Positions 15,543 through 24,011 of a DNA stretch of 64,000 bases are shown one piece after another; position 1 is the stretch's first letter; every line of letters begins with the position of its first letter. The DNA lies in assembly GCA_963763495.1 (NCBI GenBank), contig CAVXOY010000018.1, positions 213,060 to 277,059 on the forward strand. The letters are read 5' to 3'. The translations under genes were made by a program, and so were the position numbers. The DNA is from DAOUEO01 sp963763495 (lineage in GTDB: Bacteria > Chloroflexota > Dehalococcoidia > DSTF01 > JALHUB01). The notes under the pieces were generated by a model. That model was not told where the DNA came from, did no database searches, and saw only the letters and a program-made list of their open reading frames with translations.

Positions 15543-15581
15543 TCTTCGTGATCGAACGGCGTTGCTTCTCCGACAGGCCGC

Positions 15582-16298
15582 TTATGGCCCCGCCAGGAAC
15601 GCCATGATCGCTGCCTTCAACTCCTCCCCGTGCTCGCCTTCCAGCAGGTTCGTGCCGTGTTCCGAGCCCTCGAAGACCTTCTCCTCCTTTGGCTCCGGCG
15701 CCTGTTCGAACAGCCTCTCCAGGCTCGTCATCGCCGAGCTGTCCCCCTCGCTGGCGATGAGCAGCTTCCGCTCACCGACCTGTCCCACCACCTCTTCCGC
15801 ATTCAAGTCCTCAAACCGCGCCGGCGCCGAGACCGTCACCACACCGGCGACATCCTCCCGCGCCGCCACGATCAGCGACGCCGTTCCCCCCATGCTGGCG
15901 CCCACCAGGTAGATCGAGCCGTAGCCCCGCTCCCGCATCGCTGCGATGGCGGCTTCAACGTCTAGGTCGATCTTCGACAGTTCCTTCTTGCCCTCCGACT
16001 CGCCGTACCCCCGGAAATCGAAGGTGAGAGCGCTGTAGCCCGCCTTCGCCAGTTCCTCCGCGAAGCCGTACCACGACGTCTGGTCGCTTGGCCGCATGTG
16101 GCAGAGGATGACGATCTTCTCACCGCTTCCGAAGAGGTGCCCGTGGATCGTCAGGCCATCCGCCGTCTGGAAGCTCACCGCCTGCGATTCGCCGCTCGAC
16201 GGAGTAGGGTGTGGCTTCTCCTCGTCGTCCCCGCACGCCGCCAAGATCAGCCCCAAGACAGCGACAAGAAGGAAGAGATACCGTCGTGACATTCGCAC
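15582..16298 (-). CDS. alpha/beta hydrolase lipoprotein
   Basis: The protein has 238 residues. The signal peptide ends in a lipobox (GLILAACGDD), so it is likely lipid-anchored outside the membrane. The hydrolase core shows the nucleophile elbow GASMGG (Ser), an upstream DFRGYGESEG, a catalytic Asp candidate in LLIASEGDSS and His in EGSEHGTNLL. The substrate is unknown; an esterase or peptidase role fits the family. It stands alone, 20 bases upstream of the leuS stop region. Confidence 0.85.
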   Translation of the reverse strand: MRMSRRYLFLLVAVLGLILAACGDDEEKPHPTPSSGESQAVSFQTADGLTIHGHLFGSGEKIVILCHMRPSDQTSWYGFAEELAKAGYSALTFDFRGYGESEGKKELSKIDLDVEAAIAAMRERGYGSIYLVGASMGGTASLIVAAREDVAGVVTVSAPARFEDLNAEEVVGQVGERKLLIASEGDSSAMTSLERLFEQAPEPKEEKVFEGSEHGTNLLEGEHGEELKAAIMAFLAGP

Positions 16299-16320
16299 GT
16301 TCTCCTTGCGCCCGCTCGTT

Positions 16321-18768
16321 CTACCCCACCACCACGTTCACCAGCCGCCCCGCCACATAGATTATCTTCCGCACCTGCTTTCCCTCAAGGTGCGGCTTCA
16401 CCTTCTCGCTGGCCAGCGCCAGCCCCTTCGCCTCCTCCTCACCGATGTCCACCGACACCTGGATCCGGTCGCGCAGCTTGCCGTTCACCTGTACGACCAG
16501 CGTGATCTCCTCTTCCGCCGCCAGTTCCTTCTCCCACGCCGGCCACGACTGATTGTGGATACTGTAGGCGCGTCCAGAACGCTGCCACAGCTCCTCCGCC
16601 AGATGCGGCGCCGACGGCGCTAGGAGCAGCATCAGCGTTTCTATCGCCTCCTGCCAGGCGCCCGCATCGACGGGCCCGTCTCCTTCGCCTTTGTCAGGTA
16701 GTTGGTGTACTCCATCAGCGCCGCCACCATCGTGTTGAAGCGGAACCGCTCGAGATCCTCTGTCACGCGCCGGATCGTCTTGTGGGTCAGGCGGCGCATC
16801 TCCCGCACGGCGTCGGCGTCGCCCTTCTCGACCGTCTTTGCCGGCGTCAGCACGAGATTCCACACTCGGTTCAACCAGCGCGATACCCCCGCGATACCGG
16901 AGTCGTCCCATTCGCCGCCCTGATCCCAAGGCCCGATGAACATGAGGTACACCCGCACCGCATCCGCCCCCAGCCGCCCCACGTACTCGTCCGGCGCCAC
17001 CACGTTGCCCCGCGACTTGCTCATCTTCGCCTTGCCGGAGATGATGATCCCCTGATTGAACAGCCGCTGGAACGGCTCGCCGAACTCGATCACCCCCAGG
17101 TCGCGCGCCGCCTTCGCGAAGAAGCGCGAGTACAGCAGGTGCATCACCGCGTGCTCGGCGCCTCCCGTGTACTGGTCGACGGGCAGCCACTTGCGGGCCA
17201 TCTCCCGCGATATGGGCCGCTCCTCGTTGTGGACGTCGGCGTAGCGGTACATATACCAGCTCGAGCAGACGAACGTATCCATCGTGTCCGTCTCCCGCTT
17301 TGCCGGCCGTCCGCAATTGGGGCAGGGCGTGTTGACGAAGCGCTCGTGCCGGGCCAGCGGCGACTCCCCCGTCGGCTTGAACTCAGCGTCCTCCGGCAGC
17401 AGCACCGGCAGATCCTTCTCCGAGACGGGCACCGTGCCGCACTCCGGGCAGTAGACGATAGGGATAGGCGCGCCCCAGTAGCGCTGCCGCGACAGCAGCC
17501 AGTCGCGCAGGCGGTAGGTGACGGTCGGGCCGCCCCAGCCTTTCTCCGCCAGATGCTTGCTGACGGCCGCCTTCCCCTCTTCGTTGGGTGTCCCGTCGAA
17601 GGGGCCGGAGTTGATCATCATGCCCGGCTCGATGTAGGCCTCCGTCAGCGCTTCGCCCTTGTAGTCGGGCGGCGCGATGACGACACGGACCGGTAGGCCG
17701 TACTTCTGGGCGAACGCGAAGTCGCGCTCGTCGTGCGCCGGCACCCCCATGACGATCCCCGTGCCGTAGGAAAGCAGCACGTAGTCGGCGACGAGTATCG
17801 CCACCTTCTCGCCGTTGAGCAGGTTAGTGCAGTAGGAGCCGGTGAAGACGCCCGTCTTCTCCCGCTCCGTCGACAGCCGTTCGATCTCCGTCGCCCGCCG
17901 GCTCTGCTCGACGTACTCCTCCACCGCTGCCCGCTGCTCCGGCGTCGTCAGCTTCTCCACCAGTGGGTGCTCCGGCGCGATTACCATGAAGGTGACGCCG
18001 TAGACGGTGTCCGGCCGTGTCGTGAAGACCCGTAGCTCCTTCTCTTCGACGCCGGGGATGTCCAGCCCGAAGGCGATCATCGTCCCCTCGCTGCGCCCGA
18101 TCCAGTTGCGCTGCATCGTCATGATCCGCTCCGGCCACTCGATGCCGTCGAAGGAAAGCAGCTCGTCGGCGTACTTGGTGATGCGGAAGAACCACTGCTC
18201 CAAGTTGCGTCGCGTCACCGCCGTATGGCAGCGCTCGCAGGTGCCGTCCGGCAGCACCTGCTCGTTGGCCAGCACCGTCTGACAGGAAGGGCACCAGTTG
18301 GCCGGCGCCAGCCCCCGATAAGCGAGGCCGTTCTTGTAGAACTGGAGGAACCACCACTGCGTCCACCTGTAGTAGTCGGGGTCTGAGGTGACGACCTCCC
18401 GCTCCCAGTCGAATATCGCCCCCATCGACTTGAGCTGCCGTCGCATGTTCTCGACGTTGCGGGCCGTCCACTGATGAGGGTGGATCTTCAGGCGGATCGC
18501 CGCGTTCTCGGCCGGCAGACCGAAAGAATCGAACCCCATCGGGAAGAGGACGTTGTACCCCCGCATCCGCTTGTAGCGCGCCTGCACGTCCGAAGGCGCC
18601 ATCGCGTACCAGTGCCCGACGTGCAGGTCGCCCGATGTATAGGGGAACATCGTCAGGGCGTACCATTTGGGCCGTGGGTCGTCGTCGCGCGTCCGGTAGA
18701 GTTGGTCCGTCTTCCCAGCGCTCCCGCCACTTCTTCTCGATCTCAGTCGGGTTATACCTGTCGTCCAT
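16321..18768 (-). CDS. leuS: leucyl-tRNA synthetase, two frame breaks
   Basis: This class I synthetase of about 815 residues charges tRNA-Leu. It starts MDDRYNPTEIEKKWRERWED at 18768; one extra G near 18705 shifts the frame into DQLYRTRDDDPRPKWYALTM. HIGH is present as DLHVGHWYAM, the editing domain (CP1) lies in the middle (RPDTVYGVTFMV), KMSKS is KMSKSRGNVV, and a missing base near 16668 moves to the C-terminal frame (WQEAIETLMLLLAPSAPHLA) ending at 16321. A leucine T-box leader lies upstream of the cotranscribed mgtC gene. Confidence 0.93.
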
Positions 18769-18804
18769 TCTCTTCTCTTCCCCGGTCTCCGTGCGTCGAG
18801 GCTC

Positions 18805-19254
18805 TCATCGTGTTCCAGGTCTACCAGCAGCGGCGCCCGCCGCCGCAAGCAGGCCATCGATTGCCCGCACCACCGGTCGCGACTCCAGGAGCACGAAGAC
18901 AATCAGCGCGGTCATGGTGGCCACTAGGTATAGCTCCTGTCCCACCGCCATCCCGACGGCGGCGGCGCTCCAGATCGTCGCCGAGGTTGTTATCCCCTTG
19001 ACGCCGTAGCCCTCGCGAAAGATGACGCCTGCCCCTAGGAAGCCAATGCCGGTGACGATGCCGGCCGCGATCCGGTCCTCGCTCCCGACCAGCCCCGATA
19101 TCTCCGTGAACAGGGCGGCGCCCAGCGTCACCAGCGCGATTGTCCGCACCCCCGCGGGCATGCCGCGCAGCTCCCGCTCCAGCCCCATGAGGGCGCCCAG
19201 GCCGGCCGCCAGCAGCAACCGAACGACGATCTCCAACTGGTCGCTTGCGTCCAT
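18805..19254 (-). CDS. MgtC/SapB family membrane protein
   Basis: The 149-residue protein has four predicted membrane helices. The MgtC core is visible as AGLGALMGLERELRGMPAGV and TGIGFLGAGVIFREG. MgtC proteins affect Mg homeostasis and F-type ATPase activity in pathogens; in environmental bacteria the role is unclear. It sits between the T-box leader and leuS (36 bases before leuS), so leucine starvation should raise its expression as well. ATG at 19254 follows GAGAGGTGAG. Confidence 0.88.
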   Translation of the reverse strand: MDASDQLEIVVRLLLAAGLGALMGLERELRGMPAGVRTIALVTLGAALFTEISGLVGSEDRIAAGIVTGIGFLGAGVIFREGYGVKGITTSATIWSAAAVGMAVGQELYLVATMTALIVFVLLESRPVVRAIDGLLAAAGAAAGRPGTR

Positions 19255-19278
19255 GCGCTCACCTCTCGGCGGCTCAAA

Positions 19279-19515
19279 CACGAAGCCCCCCGTCACAGGG
19301 ACGGAGGGCTGCTCCGCGGTACCACCCTGATTTCCCGATACGCCGCCCGTCGACGAGCGCGTCGGGACACTCAGAGGCGCGTTAACGGGCGCTACCGGCG
19401 CCGGCTAGTTCCCTTCACCGGCGCAGCTCCCAGGCGAGTTCGGCCCCCTTCTTGCCGGCTCGCACCCCCGCCGGCTCTCTGATGCCGGGGCCTACTACTC
19501 CTGTTCCCGGCAGTT
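19279..19515 (-). promoter_or_regulatory. T-box riboswitch, probably leucine-specific
   Basis: This is an mRNA leader that senses uncharged tRNA. On the minus strand it has the Stem I AGAGAG (19480-19475) and GGTGCGAGCC elements, a specifier-like CTC (Leu codon) at 19438-19436, and the invariant T-box CAGGGTGGTACCGCGG (19329-19314). A terminator stem GCCCTCCGTC/GACGGGGGGC (19309-19285) is followed by TTCGTGTTT. Uncharged tRNA-Leu would pair with CTC and the T-box bulge and allow read-through into mgtC-leuS. No clear promoter is visible between it and tRNA-Ala, so the tRNA and leader may share a transcript. Confidence 0.88.
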
Positions 19516-19533
19516 CACGTGTATAGATTTTGG

Positions 19534-19606
19534 TGGAGCTGGGGGGATTCGAACCCCCTACCTTCTGCCTGCCAGGCAGACGCTCTCCCGATTGAGCTAC
19601 AGCCCC
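19534..19606 (-). tRNA. tRNA-Ala (anticodon GGC)
   Basis: The acceptor GGGGCTG pairs with CAGCTCC including the G3-U70 pair that marks alanine tRNA. The anticodon loop is CTGGCAG, the T loop TTCGAAT, and CCA is encoded at 19533-19531. Confidence 0.96.
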
Positions 19607-19659
19607 ACCGGCGTTTCCTATCGTAGCAGCAGGAGCCTACCGCGCAAGGCGCTGCTACC

Positions 19660-19790
19660 GCGACAAGGGGGAGTGCAGACTTGTCCGCCGCAGGAGGAGG
19701 GGGCTTGTCCCCTCTGCCGGGGTTCAAGGGGTGTCCCCTTGATTTACAAAAACACCCCTTGGGCGGGTGGGTGGGACGAACAACGCCCAT
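19660..19790. repeat. hairpin-rich intergenic segment
   Basis: The stretch between tRNA-Ala and the CoA-transferase gene has no believable protein. It contains a perfect short hairpin, TCAAGGGG/CCCCTTGA around a TGT loop (about 19727-19745), flanked by GGGGCTTGTCCCC-like and ACACCCC-like runs. It resembles the GC-rich interspersed hairpins common in Chloroflexota intergenes. A terminator role is possible. Confidence 0.35.
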
Positions 19791-19918
19791 GTTACGGCGA
19801 CCACGCCGACGCAACTCGTGCGCACGATGCCCCGAACAGGCACAACTCCTTGACATCCGCCTTCCCTCTGCCCCATCATCGCCTCATATCGCCAGCCCTG
19901 TTTCGGAGGTTTGCTGCC

Positions 19919-21106
19919 ATGATGGCTCTCGAAGGGATCCGCGTCCTCGACCTCTCCCGCCTCGCCCCTGGCCCCTTCTGCACGATGCTCCTCGGCGACC
20001 TGGGCGCCGACGTCCTCATGGTCGAGGCGCCGACCGAAGCCCTTCCCGGCGGCGCTTCCCTCGACCGGCCGGTTGGTGAGGGCGCCGACCGGGCCCTCGC
20101 CTTCAACGCTCTCCGCCGCAACAAGCGCAGCATCATCCTCAACTTCCGCCACGACGAGGCCCGCCGCATCTTCTACCGCCTCGCCGAGACCGCCGATGTG
20201 GTCGTCGAGGGCTTCCGCCCCGGCGTTGTCAAGCGCCTGGGCGTCGACTACGAGACCATCAGCGCCATCAACCCCCGCATCGTTTACTGTTCCCTCTCCG
20301 GCTATGGCCAGGATGGCCCCTACGCCGGGATGGTCGGCCACGACATCAACTACATCTCCATCGCCGGCGCCCTCGGCATGATCGGCTGGCCCGACCAACC
20401 GCCGGCCATCCCCCTCAACGTCATCGCCGACTTCGCTGCCGGTGGCCTCCATGCCGCCTATGGCATCCTCGCCGCCCTTCTCGCCCGCGACAAGACCGGC
20501 CGCGGCCAGCACGTCGACATCGCCATGACCGACGGTGTCCTCTACCTCCTCACCCTCGCCGTTACCCAGCACCTGGCGAGCGGCGTCGTGCCCCGTCCCG
20601 GTGAGGAGGTGCTCAGCGGCGGCGCCCCCTTCTACAACGTCTATCAGACCAAAGACGGGCGCTGGTTGGGCGTCGGTAGCCTGGAGCCCCACTTCTTCGT
20701 CAACCTCTGTCGGGCACTGGGACGGGAGGACCTGATACCGCTGCAGAACGACACGTCCCGCTGGGGCGAGATATTCGACGCCTTCCGCGCCGAGTTCCGC
20801 AAGAAGACCCGCGACGAGTGGTTCGCGATACTGAAAGAGACCGACACCGCCGTCACGCCGGTGCTCGATCTCGACGAGGCCCTCAACGACGCCCACAACC
20901 GGCATCGAGAAATGGTCGTAGAAATGAACCACCTGACGCTGGGGAAAGTGCGTCAGGTGGGCATTGGGACGAAACTATCAGATACACCGGGGGCCGTGCG
21001 CTCGCTGGCGCCACACCCCGGCGAGCATACCGACGAAGTGCTGTCACAGCTAGACTACGACAGCGGACGCATCACTGCACTAAGAGAAGATGGGGTGGTC
21101 TGTTAG
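19919..21106 (+). CDS. CaiB/BaiF family CoA transferase
   Basis: The 395-residue class III CoA transferase moves CoA between carboxylic acids. The family N-terminus is ALEGIRVLDLSRLAPGPFCT, then LGDLGADVLMVEAP. The catalytic Asp region reads GMVGHDINYISIAGALG, and the C-terminal half includes GRWLGVGSLEPHFF. ATG at 19919 follows GGAGG (19905-19909); the open frame further upstream crosses the tRNA-Ala region and is not coding. The acid substrate cannot be inferred. It is a single gene. Confidence 0.92.
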   Translation: MMALEGIRVLDLSRLAPGPFCTMLLGDLGADVLMVEAPTEALPGGASLDRPVGEGADRALAFNALRRNKRSIILNFRHDEARRIFYRLAETADVVVEGFRPGVVKRLGVDYETISAINPRIVYCSLSGYGQDGPYAGMVGHDINYISIAGALGMIGWPDQPPAIPLNVIADFAAGGLHAAYGILAALLARDKTGRGQHVDIAMTDGVLYLLTLAVTQHLASGVVPRPGEEVLSGGAPFYNVYQTKDGRWLGVGSLEPHFFVNLCRALGREDLIPLQNDTSRWGEIFDAFRAEFRKKTRDEWFAILKETDTAVTPVLDLDEALNDAHNRHREMVVEMNHLTLGKVRQVGIGTKLSDTPGAVRSLAPHPGEHTDEVLSQLDYDSGRITALREDGVVC

Positions 21107-21152
21107 TTGTGTGGCCACGCTCGCCTCTCTGTGAGGACGTGAGACCACCCCA
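21091..21152 (+). terminator. inverted repeat overlapping the CoA-transferase stop
   Basis: TGGGGTGGTCT (21091-21101) and its exact complement (21142-21152) form an 11-bp stem around a 40-base loop that includes the stop codon. There is no T run, so it may be a bidirectional barrier between convergent genes or an RNA-stability element. Confidence 0.4.
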
Positions 21153-21214
21153 CACCTCATTCCAACACTTATCCCGGCTAGCCGGATGCTCGCCCTTGAA
21201 CGCCGACCTTGCTG

Positions 21215-21850
21215 CTAGTTGAAGATGGTCAGGTTGGCGAGGTCTACCATCGCTTCCTTCGGCGCATCCAGCAGGAAGATGCCTGGAGCAAAGAAGCTGT
21301 CGCTTCCCACCAATAGCGCCAGGACGATGGCCCAGATGGCGAATCCGGCGGCATTGCACACCAGCACCTGTCCCGCGCTGGCCGAAGTCGACGCCTGGAT
21401 AGCGAACGTCGTCAACCCAAATAAAAGCGCCAGCGATGCGAGTCCGATTCCGAAGTCCAACGCCGGGATGAACATCAACACCGACAGCGCCAGGGGCGCA
21501 GCCGCCATCCCCATCGTTCGGACGAGCTGCTGGATGTCGGCTTGGGCCCTGAACACCTGCGTCAGCAGCACATAGACGATGAGCAGCCAAACAACCCAGA
21601 GCGCGACCGAGAAAATGCTGCCCAGGATGAAGGACTGCATCATTACCTTGCCGCTGTCACCGAAATCCTGCATTATCCACCACAGCCAGCCGCCGAGTCC
21701 GGCCAAGAAGGTCGCGACCACGGCCACGGCCACTGACGGTATGGTGGCGCTGGCATCCAGCCTCACCTCGTCAAATACGCTGGTATCCAGTTTCACCAGC
21801 CGCATCAGCCGCGCGGTCAATGCCTGATAGTTAAACTCTTGTGCGTTCAA
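21215..21850 (-). CDS. Yip1-like integral membrane protein
   Basis: The 211-residue protein has a short soluble start and then five or six hydrophobic helices (about 40-62, 70-100, 118-150, 165-190). The pattern of Yip1/DUF1282 proteins fits: an acidic-basic N-terminus MNAQEFNYQALTARLMRLVK, then packed membrane helices with small residues. Function is unknown. It starts near 21850 after AAGGAGGATGAG; a structured leader lies upstream. Confidence 0.62.
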   Translation of the reverse strand: MNAQEFNYQALTARLMRLVKLDTSVFDEVRLDASATIPSVAVAVVATFLAGLGGWLWWIMQDFGDSGKVMMQSFILGSIFSVALWVVWLLIVYVLLTQVFRAQADIQQLVRTMGMAAAPLALSVLMFIPALDFGIGLASLALLFGLTTFAIQASTSASAGQVLVCNAAGFAIWAIVLALLVGSDSFFAPGIFLLDAPKEAMVDLANLTIFN

Positions 21851-22045
21851 CTCATCCTCCTTGATTGTGACATTCGCCCCGTTTCCGGGTACCTGCCGGT
21901 CTCCCTTTCCTCTAGACGGCTCCAGTTAGGAGATCCGCCTCCTTGCCTTACCGCCTTACAGGCTCTCTTGCCGCGTATTCTATCACTTTTGTTGCGGTTT
22001 GTGACCAGGAAAAAGCCTAAATCGCATTATCACACGATCATTTTT
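21851..22045 (-). promoter_or_regulatory. intergenic leader of the Yip1-like gene with hairpins
   Basis: The 195-base gap holds an extended -10 box on the minus strand (TGATAGAAT near 21978) and then a leader with at least two short stems, GGAG/CTCC and CCCG-GAAA-CGGG (GNRA-type tetraloop, near 21882-21893), just before the ribosome site. It does not match a riboswitch class I can name. Confidence 0.35.
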
Positions 22046-22777
22046 TCAAGAAAGCGGACGTTTCTTGGGAATTCCCGCCCGTCGCGGGTACCGATCGGGC
22101 GTGGCTGCCGTCTTTCTCACCACCAGGAGCGTCTGCGGATGGGCAGCACCCGGTATCTTCAACCGCTCCTGATGGATGATCTCTCCACCCAGGACCGACA
22201 GCGCTACCCTTGCCGCCTCCACCTCGACCCGTGCCCGCGCCCCCTTTGGCGTGGCGAGATGTCCCCCGACCCGCAGCAGTGGTAGCGCTAGCTCCAGCAA
22301 GACCGGTAGCGGCGCCACCGCCCGTGCCACTACCATGTCGAACCCTTCGCGATACCCCTCCTGCCGGCCCAGGTCCTCTGCCCGGCTGGTGATCACTGCT
22401 ACCCCCGCCAGCTCCAACGACTCCACGACATCCCGCAAGAAGTCGCTCTTGCGCGTGCTCGCCTCCAGCAGCGTCAGGGCCGTGTGCGGCAGCAGGATCT
22501 TGATGGGCAGCCCGGGGAGCCCGCCGCCGGCGCCGAGATCCAGCATCGACGTCGCTCTTGCGCTATCCAGCAGCTTCGCCTCCAGCAGCGCCGCCGCCAG
22601 TGCCAGCGATTCCAGGAAATGCCGCTGCTGCGTCTCCTCGTAGCCGGTTACCGCCGTGACGCCGGCCCGTTTGCCTTCTGACGATAGCAGGACATAGTAG
22701 CGCTCGAACAGGTCAAGCTGCTGAGGTGTAAGGCTCAGTCCGAGTTCGCTGGCGCCCCGCGAGAGGATAGTGAGCAT
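22046..22777 (-). CDS. rsmG: 16S rRNA (guanine527-N7)-methyltransferase
   Basis: The 243-residue enzyme (GidB) methylates G527 of 16S rRNA. The SAM-binding motif reads MLDLGAGGGLPGLPIKILLP, followed by TLLEASTRKSDFLRDVVE, and the C-terminal DMVVARAVAPLPVLLELALP fits the family. Extra residues at the C-terminus are basic. An extended -10 TGCTATAAT lies upstream (22815-22807). Confidence 0.93.
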   Translation of the reverse strand: MLTILSRGASELGLSLTPQQLDLFERYYVLLSSEGKRAGVTAVTGYEETQQRHFLESLALAAALLEAKLLDSARATSMLDLGAGGGLPGLPIKILLPHTALTLLEASTRKSDFLRDVVESLELAGVAVITSRAEDLGRQEGYREGFDMVVARAVAPLPVLLELALPLLRVGGHLATPKGARARVEVEAARVALSVLGGEIIHQERLKIPGAAHPQTLLVVRKTAATPDRYPRRAGIPKKRPLS

Positions 22778-22806
22778 AGCGCCTCGTCCCCAAATGAAGT
22801 GGGCCG

Positions 22807-22815
22807 ATTATAGCA
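22807..22815 (-). promoter_or_regulatory. extended -10 promoter element of rsmG
   Basis: The minus strand reads TGCTATAAT, an extended -10 box, about 30 bases before the rsmG start. No good -35 box is seen. Confidence 0.5.
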
Positions 22816-22850
22816 CCCGCTCTCCAAGCGCGGCTAGAGAAGGTGTGCAA

Positions 22851-22880
22851 TTGACACCCCCAGTCCTGTCCCCCTACAAT
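22851..22880 (+). promoter_or_regulatory. promoter of the GreA-fusion gene
   Basis: A consensus TTGACA (22851-22856) and TACAAT (22875-22880) are spaced by 18 bases, 21 bases before the ATG. Confidence 0.75.
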
Positions 22881-22901
22881 CAGATTCGAGAAAGGATCGT
22901 G

Positions 22902-23708
22902 ATGAGCCCTTCAGAGCAGAACCCCACCCTTCGAGAAGCAGCAGCCACATACCTTGCCGGCCTCCCCCCCGAAGAACGGCAGGGGGCCCAGATCGACGTG
23001 AACAAGTTCGTCCGCTGGTACGGCGCCGACCGCAACATGGGAGAGATGACCGGCCACGACGTCTCCGGCTATGCCGAAGGTCTGGGCGTCACCCTCACCG
23101 ATGCCGCTGCCAAGCTCGAGCCCGTGCGCGCCTTCCTCTCCTTCGCCAGGAAGAAAGGCTTTACTACCACCAACATGGCCGTTCACCTTCGTCCTCCCAA
23201 GGCCACGAAGGCGTCAAAAGCCCAGCGGCGCGTCGTCAAGGAAGAGACGGTCTCCCTCACCCGTGAAGGGATAATCGTCCTCGAAGCGGAGCTGGAAGAC
23301 CTGCGGGCTCGCCGTCCCCACATAGCTGGCGAGTTGCAGCGGGCCATGGCCGACAAAGACTTCCGTGAGAACGCCCCGCTCGATGCCGCCCGCGAGGCGC
23401 AGGGCCACCTGGAAGCGCGGATCAGAGAGCTGGAAGCCACCCTGCGGCATGCGGTTGTCAGAGAAGCGGCGAAAGAACCGGCCTCGGTCGTTATCTTGGG
23501 CAGCACCGTCCTCCTGCGCAATCTCAAGTCCGGCGCCGAGTTGAAATACACGATCGTCAGCCCCCGCGAGGTCAACCCGGGTCAGGGAAGGATCTCCATT
23601 GCATCGCCGGTGGGAAGGGCGCTGGTGCGCAAGCAGGAAGGCGAAGAGGTGGAGGTCGAAGCCCCGTCGGGTGCCATCAGATTCCGGATCGAGAAGATCC
23701 AGGCATAG
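22902..23708 (+). CDS. GreA/GreB-type factor fused to a recombinase-like N-terminal domain
   Basis: The 268-residue protein has two parts. Residues about 8-95 resemble the SAM-like core-binding domain of tyrosine recombinases (FVRWYGADRNMGEMTGHDV, then KLEPVRAFLSFARKKGFTTT) but no catalytic domain follows. Residues about 115-268 are GreA-like: a coiled coil with tip DKDFREN keeping Asp153 and Glu156 where cleavage factors have GDLSEN, and a C-terminal domain with SPVGRALVRKQEGEEV. It may be the cleavage-competent GreA of this genome, with the extra domain binding DNA or protein. ATG at 22902 follows AAAGGA. Confidence 0.85.
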   Translation: MSPSEQNPTLREAAATYLAGLPPEERQGAQIDVNKFVRWYGADRNMGEMTGHDVSGYAEGLGVTLTDAAAKLEPVRAFLSFARKKGFTTTNMAVHLRPPKATKASKAQRRVVKEETVSLTREGIIVLEAELEDLRARRPHIAGELQRAMADKDFRENAPLDAAREAQGHLEARIRELEATLRHAVVREAAKEPASVVILGSTVLLRNLKSGAELKYTIVSPREVNPGQGRISIASPVGRALVRKQEGEEVEVEAPSGAIRFRIEKIQA

Positions 23709-23757
23709 TTCCTGTACTGCCTTGACGGGGCCGGAGCGCGTCGCCGTTCCCGACTCT

Positions 23758-23774
23758 TAACGCACTCTTAACAT
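23758..23774 (+). promoter_or_regulatory. possible PhoP-type direct-repeat operator
   Basis: TTAACG-N5-TTAACA (11-base period) lies about 240 bases before the citrate synthase gene, in a 300-base gap without a believable gene. The pattern matches the TTAACA-N5-TTAACA half of a PhoP box of Gram-positive bacteria. It is short and could be chance. Confidence 0.25.
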
Positions 23775-24011
23775 TGGACGGCTGGGGACCGGTAGCCTTA
23801 CCCGAGAAATCGTGATACGATTCACATTCATCTTGGGTACCCCGGTTCGGCCAATTGGGCGGCCTCCTTGCCCCCTCCCGGAGAGCCGCCGTGGCGTAGG
23901 AGTTGCGTGGGATGGACGCAAGCGCGCGGACAGCAGAACAGACCGTTGAGATGGGATTGGCGGCGACAGATGTGCTGCCTTCCCAACTTCGTTGAGGAAG
24001 AGGAGGGTGAT

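Noticed and set aside
19592..19918. N-terminal extension of the CoA transferase
   Set aside because: It would read through the tRNA-Ala gene and noncoding hairpins; the family N-terminus begins at 19919-19922.
21851..22045. Cyclic-di-GMP or cyclic-di-AMP riboswitch
   Set aside because: The conserved cores of those classes are absent; only generic hairpins are seen.
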